DNA from: Chromera velia
Taxonomy: Eukaryota > Sar > Chromeraceae
Reading direction: 5' to 3'
DNA: 26,298 bases
NCBI GenBank assembly: GCA_018398765.1
Contig: JAHBMJ010003108.1
Coordinates: 62,025-88,322 of the forward strand
The notes under the pieces were generated by a model that was not told the DNA's origin, ran no database searches, and was given only the letters and a program-made list of their open reading frames with translations. Each line of letters opens with the position of its first letter. Position 1 is the stretch's first letter. Shown here piece by piece: positions 19,170-26,298 of this stretch. The position numbers and the translations under genes were made by a program.

Positions 19170-19376
19170 CCCTCCCTCCCACCCTCCCTCCCTCCTTCTT
19201 TCCTTCCTTCCTTCCTTCCCTCCTTTCTTCCTTCCTTCAGACCCTTCTTTCCTTCTTTTCTTTCTTCCTTCTTTCCCTTCCTCCTTCCCTCTCCCCCTCT
19301 CTCCCTCCCTCCCTCCCTCCCTTTCTCCCTCCCTCCCTTTCTCCCTCCCTCCTTCTTTCCTTCCTTCCTTCCTTCA
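19170..19376. repeat. Pyrimidine tract, right part
   Basis: CCCT, TTCC and CTCC units, pure C/T for about 200 bases apart from one CAGA. It is most simply the right half of the tract at 15700-16005, split by the LTR element. Confidence 0.95.
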
Positions 19377-19850
19377 ATGATCCTCCATGCATGCAACTTG
19401 AAGTACATGCAAGTGATTGGGAGGTGTTGGGAGGGAGGCGGGGGTCAGAGTNTATCCGATACCATCGGATACGCGATTTTTTTTGTGCCCCCCGCTGTCT
19501 TAGGGCCCCCAAGCCGGGCTGAGCTGCCCTCCGCGACGGGAAATGTATCTATTGACTCACCTTGATTCCACGAATTAATTCCACGAATTAATTCCGTCCC
19601 CCCTAAAAAGAGTGATGATCGCATTCTCAGCAAAGCTGAGCTGCCCCCCGAGGCGACTAAGGCTTAACTCACAAATTAAACTTATAGCCTTTCGCATTAT
19701 TGAAGCCTTTCTTCTGAAGCGCTGCCTCCACGTGGTGGTGCATTGTTGTGAATAAAACCCCTTACATTCCTTTTTGAGCCATTGCAGAGATACAACCAGT
19801 GGGTGAGGCCTGCTCTTTCACTCTCGAGCTTCTTTTTTGTGCTCACCAAA
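19377..19850. other. Intergenic segment with small palindromes and a tandem repeat
   Basis: Contains one ambiguous base (19452), a perfect hairpin TATCCGAT-ACC-ATCGGATA at 19453-19471, a 13-base tandem TTCCACGAATTAA twice at about 19566-19592, and a diverged repeat of GCTGAGCTGCCC at about 19517 and 19638. The end serves as 5' flank of the F-box gene. Confidence 0.5.
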
Positions 19851-22463
19851 ATGGCAGAGACTTCGAAGTCAGGAGTGGAGGAAGAAGCCAGAACGCACCT
19901 TCTGGATGTCTTACACAGCGATGTTGTCATTCCTCTTGTCCTCTTTCTTTATCCGCGAGACTTCGAGAACCTGCAGGTGCGTCAGTCGAATCGTTCAGTG
20001 CTCATCAAGTCATTAAGTCATGTGCCGTCTCTTTGTAAGTTTTGTTCTTCTTCATTCTTTCGTTCTCTTCTTTATGAAATGTCACGCTTGCGGAGAGTCT
20101 TTCTCGACGGCTTTTTACCTCTTGAAATCTTTTTGCTTTTGACGCTTCCGTTCTCTTTCAACTTTCTGATGCTCCGCAGGCGACCTGCTCCGGGTGGAAT
20201 CTGCCTGAAAGCACCGTCGACTGCTTCTATGCCTCCATCATCTGCAAGGAGTTTGGGCTGCATCCGGGCTTCTCCGGCTCCCATGCTCCTCTCTCTTGTC
20301 CAGAGAGGGCAAGGGGAGAAAAGGGAGGTTATGGGAAAGGGAAAGAAGGGGAGAAGACCGCTGGAGAGAACGGAGACGGCAATCTGAAAGAAGGCTTAGG
20401 GACGTTACCTACCGGGATGAGGGCGCGACCTGCCTGCTTCTCGTTTGAAAAAGCAGCTGAGGTTGACACCAGGGGAGGGAATATGTACATTCTCTCAACT
20501 GATCGTTCTCTCAGACAACTGTACTTTGATCTAGGTCCGTTCCTGTAGCTGTAAAGATTTTCCTCAAGACGAAAGAAGTCGATAAAGTCGAGCGAAGTAC
20601 TTGCTATCGGCCAGGGCCTGATCATATTCACACATCAAGAGGACTGGAGGAAAATTCAGGGACGTAAATCGGTTTCCGTCGCCCTTCGTCTCAATTCTTT
20701 TGTTTTTTCTCCCTGCCGTTTGACTGCAGTGTTCTCGTTTTCTCTCCATCCATCCATCCATCCATCCATCCATCCTTCCACCCATCCATTCCAACCCGTC
20801 TTCCTTCCTGCAGACCCCCCTCCTACAGGCTTCTCCTCTCTCCTGAAGCCGTGGGATGTGGTGGTGGGTCGTTCCCTTTCGGCAGTGGATTGTCTGAGGG
20901 ACCGGGAGGAGAGAATGAAGGGCGACGTTCAGACTGAAATACCCGAATTATACCCATCAGAGCTCCAATGGTTGGATCGCCGTCGGAGAGATCAGCATAA
21001 GCGTCGTCATCATAAGCGTTTCACCGCAGTGCTCGAAGAACTGGGGGGAAGTTCCGACGACAGTGAAAGTGAAGGAAAGGGAAAGGGCTTGGATGAAGGA
21101 GGAGAGCAACGATTCAAGCGTCAGTGGGCCGCTCTCGATTCTCGCCGGGAGAGTTACTGGGACTTTCATTCGAGGCGCTCGAGGGACGGTGCAGAGGAGG
21201 TGATGGCGATGTACCGAGGGAAAATGAGTGGAAAGGAAGAGGAGAAACAGAGAAAGAAAAACATGGAGGAAGAAAAAAAGAAAGAGAGGGTAGAGAGAAG
21301 AAGAGGCAGGCAAAGAACAGAACTCATGCTTCCAGGCACGGAGGAAGGCGTCGGTTGGGGCCCATCGGTCAACGGCCGCCCCCCGTATCCTGTTGCCGAC
21401 TCCGCTTTGCCGCCTGAATCCGAAATTCTGTCCCTCTGTACGCACCCGTCCCCTTACACTGAGACGGAGGAAGAGGCGAAGAAAGACACAGAAGAAGCCG
21501 AGGAAGAGTACAAAGACGCGGTGGCAAACGGAACCGGCGCCCTTCGGTTCATGAGACAAACCGACAGTTTCATTGGAAGAGGTCAGTGCTGTGCGCTTTG
21601 TTGACTTTGTTGAGAGAGGGGGGGAATAAAAAGCCACTGGCCAGTCAGTCTGTCCTCTGAACATGTATGATCGATCTGTGGGTCTGCCGGTTCCTCTTTT
21701 GTTTTGACGATTCTTTGTCCCAGCTTGTTGTTGACGTACTTTTCGCTGTCCCTTGCTTTCGGACTCCTTTTCTTTCTGTGTGCTTTGATCTGTTCGTGTG
21801 CACGAGTGCCATCCGTCCATGTTTCTTTCTTCTCTTCTCTCGTATCTCTCTCATCAGACCGGACAGTTCTCGGCGACAGATACCTCCCTCAGGGGGGGTC
21901 AGTGAGTCTGGTGGCAGTCACGGCACAGCAGGCGGCAGCACTGCAGAAGGTGAAGGAAGGTGGTCGGGCACCTCCGTGGGAGTGTGGGGGGAGCATGGAG
22001 GAGATGGGGGCAGGAAAGGAAGGAAAAGAGACAGGAGCTGCAAGTTCGACCAGAGAACGACAGACGGGAGCGAACAAGAGGTGCGAAAGCGGCTTCTTCT
22101 CTTCCTCTTTCCGAGAGAAGACCGGGGAGGAGAAAGAAGGGCAAGAGAAAAAGAATGACGACCTGGAGCTGCGGCTTGCCTATCGCCCAGCGTCAGTCAA
22201 CCTTTTGATTAGCTGTTCCTTCCTTTCCTTCGTCCCATTTGTTTTATTTCTTTTTTTTGTCACCCTCTCTTCCTTTTTTTTAACCCCTCTTTTGTTCCTC
22301 CCTGCTGATGCGCTTCTGTGGATGCAAAGAAACGCTTTTTTTTTTCTTTTTTCTGTGGGAGACGCTCATGGCTCATGCATCTTTGTGAGGGAGGCTCCAC
22401 GTGCAGGTCCTACTTTGAAGTCAGGATTTTGAAGGACACTGGGACCACAAGACCGCCGAGGAG
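19851..22463 (+). CDS. F-box protein with long charged region and possible SPRY start (5 exons traced, 3' end open)
   Basis: Likely a substrate adaptor of an SCF-type ubiquitin ligase. The start ATG 19851 has good context (CAAAATGG). Exons joined by phase: 19851-19976 (donor GTGCGT), 20180-20534 (donor GTCCGT), 20814-21581 (donor GTCAGT), 21858-22191 (donor GTCAGT) and tentatively 22407-22463 (donor GTAGGC). Acceptors are pyrimidine-rich CAG. Across the first junction the protein reads VVIPLVLFLYPRDFENLQ then ATCSGWN, the classic F-box pattern L-x-FL-x-x-x-D-(hydrophobic)-x-x-LQ-x-T-C-x-x-W, with the intron inside the box. Exon 3 is charged and coiled-coil-like (EEEKQRKKNMEEEKKKERVE) with acidic patches. 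Exon 4 adds LGDRYLPQGGSVSLVAVTAQ. Exon 5 reads SYFEVRILKDTG, like the first strands of a SPRY domain. Further exons must exist but I could not join them in phase. Confidence 0.7.
20745..20790. repeat. (CCAT)n microsatellite in an intron
   Basis: About nine CCAT units with a little drift, forming part of the pyrimidine-rich stretch just before the acceptor of exon 3 (20814) of the F-box gene. Confidence 0.9.
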
Positions 22464-22804
22464 GTAGGCTTGATGGCCTCTTAGTTGGCTTCGAATAATT
22501 CCATACTACAGAAACGGAAGGGAAGAGCGTGAGCCTAGGCGTCACAGTTCCGTACCCAGCCACCCCGTGCCTCAGCATACGTGCATCAGTTCGCTCACTC
22601 ATTCGGTTTATTCATTTGTCGCCTGCCGACTGGCCGAACGTGGCGGCTGCGAGAAGATGCAGAGGTCTTCTGTTGCGAGCATTGGCGGCCGATGCTCGGA
22701 CGTTTGCGTACGCTCGCTGCATGCTCATGGCATAAAAGGAGGGGGCGCGTTTTTCTTAATGCTGTCCGTCTGTCTGTCTGTCTGTCTGTCTGCCCAACGG
22801 AAAG
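22464..22804. other. Unresolved part of the F-box gene
   Basis: All three plus frames are partly open and each looks somewhat protein-like (for example KSVSLGVTVPYPATP in one, EVFCCEHWRPMLGRL in another). An acceptor ends at ATACTACAG near 22511, but it leads into the basic frame RNGREEREPRRH when the phase from exon 5 is kept. The SPRY-like frame would need a different junction. A (TCTG)n run lies at 22766-22793. Confidence 0.35.
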
Positions 22805-23290
22805 AAGAGGTGCAAAGAGAACATCCAAGCAGCAGCAGTACTTCACGAGCCCCCTCCCCCGGCCCCTGCCCCCGCCCCCCCGCAGTCTTCTTCATCTTTC
22901 AATCCGGAACCGAACCCTCCCCTCCCACCTCCCTCCCTTCCCTCTTCTTCTTCTTCGTCGTCGTCCTCCTCCTCCTCAGCTATCGCAGCAGCATTGCCGA
23001 ATCCTCCGGCTTCCCCCGAAGACCCTCCCCCTGAAGCCCCACCATTATCGCAACCCCCCTGGAGAAGGTCGTCACCAGGAAAATCAAGAAGGCTGCAACG
23101 AACAGAAGAGAACCAGCCAGAGCCAGATGCAGCCGCCGCCCCCGATCCCATGCCAGCCCCCGTCTCCGCCCCAGCCGCAGAACCCAATTCCGCCTCGGCT
23201 TCTGCTTCTGCTTCTAGCGACATCCCCAACCGAGCTTCCACACATGACCAAGAGCATCAAAACCTGTCCCCTTCAGAACAGGAATCCTGA
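22805..23290 (+). CDS. Pro/Ser/Ala-rich open stretch, probable terminal exon
   Basis: One plus frame is open from about 22760 to a TGA at 23288-23290. It reads KRCKENIQAAAVLHE, then Pro/Ala and Ser runs, then ANQ-poor proline-rich sequence with PNPPASPEDPPPEAPP and an Ala-Ser repeat, ending HDQEHQNLSPSEQES. The acidic minus-strand shadow (poly-Glu/Gly) is the same DNA in reverse. The likeliest reading is a disordered C-terminal tail of the F-box gene, with an acceptor near 22804 after the TCTG run, but that acceptor (GGAAAG) is weak. Confidence 0.35.
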   Translation, partial: KRCKENIQAAAVLHEPPPPAPAPAPPQSSSSFNPEPNPPLPPPSLPSSSSSSSSSSSSAIAAALPNPPASPEDPPPEAPPLSQPPWRRSSPGKSRRLQRTEENQPEPDAAAAPDPMPAPVSAPAAEPNSASASASASSDIPNRASTHDQEHQNLSPSEQES

Positions 23291-24257
23291 GAGAGAGAAG
23301 AGGTTCTGGGGAAGGTTTCCGGCCCCACCAGCACCGTCGCTCTTTCGGTATGGGACTTTGAGAGTTTCGTTACCGCCGAAAGAGTCCTCCCGCAAGATAC
23401 GAAGACACAGCATCAGAAGAATCCCCCTCCGCAGGGACGCCCCCCCACCCCCCCACCCCTGCCTAAAGACCATGACGGTGCCGGTCCCCGCGTGCAGTTT
23501 TCTTTTTTCCTTTTTCTTTTTTTGATTTTTGAATTTTCTTGTCTTGTCTTTTTTCTTCTCTTTCTTGTCTTGAGTGGAAGCAGCAGAGGAGTAGCGTGTG
23601 AAACCAGTGATCACGTGAAAGTCTGTCGGGAGGTGGAGAGGCAAGGGGCGCTTAACTCTCACCTTTCGGGCCCCCTGCCCACGCTGTTTGATTGTTGGTG
23701 CTGTTCTTTTGTCTTTGTTCTTTCTTTTTGTCTGTTGTGTTCATGAAGAAAAGAAGGGAGAAGAAGAAACATATAGTCTGTCTGTCTGTCTACCGAACAA
23801 GTAGAGTGTCGCAGATTGAAAACAAATGCCTCGGAGAGAAAAGGGGAAACAAATAGACACACCTGCTCAGATAGAAAGTTGGTGAAAGCACAGTTTAAAA
23901 GGCAACCCTGCGCTGGGCGATGATGGAGCCGCACGGCACATCTTACCGCTCTTAGCTCTGGTACCCTTCCACTGCGCGCCAAACGGAAAAAGAGCCACAG
24001 AGTGCGCGCAAAAGGCAAAAACAGAAAGAAAAAAGAAAAGAGAGTGTGTCTTATCAGTCTGTCTATCTGTCCGCCTGTCTGTCTAGTCATATAGTCTGGC
24101 TGGTCTGTCCGTTGTGACAATGAGTCAAGAGAAGGAAAGGAAGAAGAAGAACAAATATCGGTCTGTCTCTCTGCTCGCCGGTCTGTCTTACTTATCGCAA
24201 AGGCGCACGACAAACATCTTGTCTGAGTCTCTTTCTTTTCTCACCGGTTGTGTATGT

Positions 24258-24305
<48 letters not shown>

Positions 24306-24347
24306 AGCACTGCAGCTACAGCGTCAAGACGCAACGAGGTGAGGCCT
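23291..24347. other. Intergenic region, pyrimidine and TCTG-rich
   Basis: No supported gene. It contains T-rich runs (23501-23570), TCTG/GTCT clusters at 23779-23792 and 24050-24110, and a (GT)n/(GTGC)n microsatellite at about 24249-24305 that ends in a CAG acceptor-like site at 24307. A small plus frame from an ATG at 24114 or 24120 (MSQEKERKKKNKYRS) could be an upstream exon of the small F-box-like gene that starts at 24348, but I could not join it in phase. Confidence 0.4.
24249..24305. repeat. (GT)n and GTGC microsatellite
   Basis: TGTG dinucleotides passing into four GCGT units, immediately before CAG. Confidence 0.95.
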
Positions 24348-25460
24348 ATGGCGACGTTTGGCTCAAGACTGGAGAGCTTACATGAGGACTCGGACGAACT
24401 GGAGGAGGCGTCCATCTTCGATTTGCCCAACAGGGGGAGACCCATGTGTGTGTCCATCGGTAGGTCGGTCAGCAGTGAGAGAGAACGTTCGACAGATGAA
24501 TTTGGGGCGGGGCAATCTTGGAGTCGGCCGGGTTCTGTTTCAGATACATTAATATCTACTTCCTTTCGATTGGGGAAGAGAGAGCTGAGTCTCTTCCATC
24601 TGAGATCAGAAAATAAAAATCGAAGGGAGATGAAGAGAAGGGGACTGATATGCTCTTTTGTGTGGACACTCTTTTTCGTGTGGAGGTGTCGATCGGGATC
24701 CTCCTGATCTCCCTCTCGTGTTTTTTTCGCTTTATTCCTTTCTTTCTTCCCCAGCTCCTTCCTTTGCGAGGTTTTTGATTGCTGGCCCACTCACTTGCTG
24801 GCGTGTTCCCTCTTGGTTGATCCCCAAGTCTCCGTGACATGCTTTCAGACAGAGAAACGCATCCACACATCCCACGCTGTTTTTCTTTCTTTCTGTCCTT
24901 GCATTGACTCCTTCCTTCCTCCCTGCTTGAACGGGTCTGCCTCTGATTCAACGCACTCCTTTCTTTGATGTTTTTTCTTACAGGCGTGGCACGAAGCTGC
25001 TTCCAGTTCCAACGCAAACAGGTCAGCGAAGGAGAAAAGCAAAGAGACAGAAAAGGGAAACACAAACGGAATCCATGCAGTGAGTCATTGATAAGAGCCT
25101 GAGTGAAGAAACCTCATGCGTGTGGGTGTAAGGGTAATTGGGCCGATAAGGAACAGAGGGTTGAAGGGAAACCATCTGTCGTTCTGTTTCACTCCTCCAT
25201 CGTTTGTCTGTTGTCGAGGAGAGAGGGAAAGAAAAGGCGTCTTTCATCCTCTCTCTCTGTCTCTATCTATCTCACTGTCAGCTCCCACCCTTTTTCTCCT
25301 TCATGCTGAGGAATCCCTCGACGTGGTTCACCTGAACGTTCTGCATGACTTCCTGAATTTCCTTTCTCTTTCACAAATATGCGAATGGAGCCTGCCTTCA
25401 TGTGTGAGACGAGCAACAGGCAACAGGCGATTGACGGTCTTGTTGTTTTTTGTAACTTAG
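24348..25460 (+). CDS. Small spliced gene with F-box-like segment
   Basis: Three exons join in phase. The first, 24348-24459, starts at ATG in context CCTATGG and reads SRLESLHEDSDELEEASIF, then donor GTAGGT. The second, 24984-25021, has the strong acceptor TTTTTTCTTACAG, reads VARSCFQFQRKQ and has donor GTCAGC. The third is 25311-25460, with acceptor ending CATGCTGAG. The third exon reads LNVLHDFLNFLSLSQICEWS, which matches the F-box pattern (hydrophobic heptads, FL-x-x-x-x-(hydrophobic)-C), and ends in TAG, giving about 99 residues. A strong internal donor GTGAGA follows the Cys of EWSLPSC, so the gene may instead continue into exons beyond 25460. The first exon could also extend up to the acceptor at 24307. 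If real, it is a second F-box-like gene beside the one at 19851, in the same direction. Confidence 0.42.
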
Positions 25461-26124
25461 ATAAAACTCTCTGCCTGCCTGGCTGTGAGACGGGAACACA
25501 AAGGCGCAGTCATCTTGTATGAATAAGCAAGCATCAATTTTTGAAGATAGTAGACTGACGATCTCTTGGTGGTTCATGACCATGATTCGACTCGAATAAT
25601 TTAGTGCAAGGACTTCACTAATTGACGTGGCAGGTGGGGTGGGATTCCGACTCCTGGGGCCTCCATGGGGACGACGGGCGGCTCTTCCATGGGTTGGTTG
25701 GTTGGTTGGTTGGTTGGATGGGGTGCATGGAGGTCTCTTCGTTCGTGTGTCTTTCTTTGGTTTGGTGAGAATTTCTCTGAGCAATCAGTAAATGTTCCTT
25801 TACTCTCCTGTCGAAGCACATGGATGGATAGCGTCTGTGGTTGTCCTTTCTCCCCCTTTCTCCGTCACTCCCTCTGGTTCGTTCTTGTTCTGGCTCCGTT
25901 CTTTCCTTTTTTGGATTTCTTTCTCCCTCGTCGTCTCTCTTTTTCTTGGGCATGTGGAGCGTTCTGAATGAATGGAAGAGAAAGGAAAGCAGAAAACCAG
26001 GGGAGAGCTCCACGAAAAAGGCAAAAAGAGAGAAGTGCAAGAAGAACAAAACGTTCACGTTGAGGGCAAATTGGAGGAAGCAGGATATGCCCGATGCTTT
26101 GTGTATGAACATGCATCTGTGTGT

Positions 26125-26160
<36 letters not shown>

Positions 26161-26298
26161 AGATTGAGGAAAGAAGGAGGGAAGGGAAGGGAAAAGAACT
26201 CTTACTTTCTGATTCGCTCTTTTCTGTTCCTTCTTCGGCGGAACTGGAAGGAAGGAATCGATCCCTCCCCCCTTCCCTTCCCTTCCCTTCCCATCAAT
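25461..26298. other. Region without a secure gene
   Basis: Contains a (TTGG)n run at about 25692-25717, long C/T-rich stretches, and a plus frame rich in Lys (KPGESSTKKAKREKCKKNK, about 25990-26050) that could be an exon of the small F-box-like gene ending at 25460, though no clear acceptor precedes it. It ends in a (GA)n run and a TTCCC run. Confidence 0.35.
26127..26158. repeat. (GA)n microsatellite
   Basis: About sixteen GA units. A (TTCCC)n run follows at about 26268-26292, at the window edge. Confidence 0.95.

Noticed and set aside
20957-21820. 287-codon minus-strand frame
   Set aside because: Shadow of F-box gene exon 3, which has phase-matched splice sites at both ends.
22843-23241. 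132-codon minus-strand Glu/Gly/Ala-rich frame
   Set aside because: Reverse of the Pro/Ser/Ala-rich plus-strand exon. The plus reading fits the neighbouring gene's direction and has a less repetitive end.

Overview
The window is eukaryotic nuclear DNA. Open reading frames are interrupted by stretches that start GT(A/G)AG-like and end in a pyrimidine run plus CAG. There are no bacterial-type operons or Shine-Dalgarno sites, and microsatellites and an LTR element occupy much of the space. Gene-bearing parts are close to balanced in GC, while two gene-free blocks are clearly AT-rich. The gene types (CxxCxGxG zinc repeats fused to an ADP-ribosyltransferase domain, F-box proteins, long Pro/Ser-rich proteins) and the pyrimidine-heavy introns suggest a free-living protist. 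An alveolate alga of the chromerid/dinoflagellate kind is my best guess, but that is inference and not something the sequence proves.

Layout. 1-571: the end of an unrecognised minus-strand spliced gene. 2278-3690: a plus-strand, mostly disordered Pro/Ser-rich protein. 4051-6464: a phase-consistent chain of exons of an unrecognised plus-strand gene. About 6900-9800: an AT-rich, gene-free block holding a nested foldback (inverted-repeat) structure. 10407-13119: two divergent, intronless genes sharing a ~700 bp promoter region; each encodes a zinc-knuckle repeat array joined to a PARP-like ADP-ribosyltransferase (ART) domain. About 13540-14930: a second AT-rich gene-free block. 14940-16005: about 1 kb of period-4 repeats passing into a pure pyrimidine tract. 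16006-19169: a degraded LTR retrotransposon on the minus strand, inserted into that pyrimidine tract, which resumes at 19170. 19851-22463 and onward: a spliced F-box gene with a highly charged middle and a possible SPRY start. 22805-23290: a Pro/Ser-rich open stretch, perhaps its last exon. 24348-25460: a small spliced gene with a second F-box-like segment.

The most interesting unit is the ART pair. The two proteins share an architecture (treble or knuckle zinc repeats, then a C-terminal ART fold) but differ in repeat spacing and in ART subfamily. One keeps a complete H-Y-E triad; the other has Asp where the His is expected. They sit in a small island between the two AT-rich blocks and are transcribed away from each other, which suggests co-regulation. 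All gene models were joined by eye from splice signals and reading-frame phase; transcript data would be needed to fix the exact ends.
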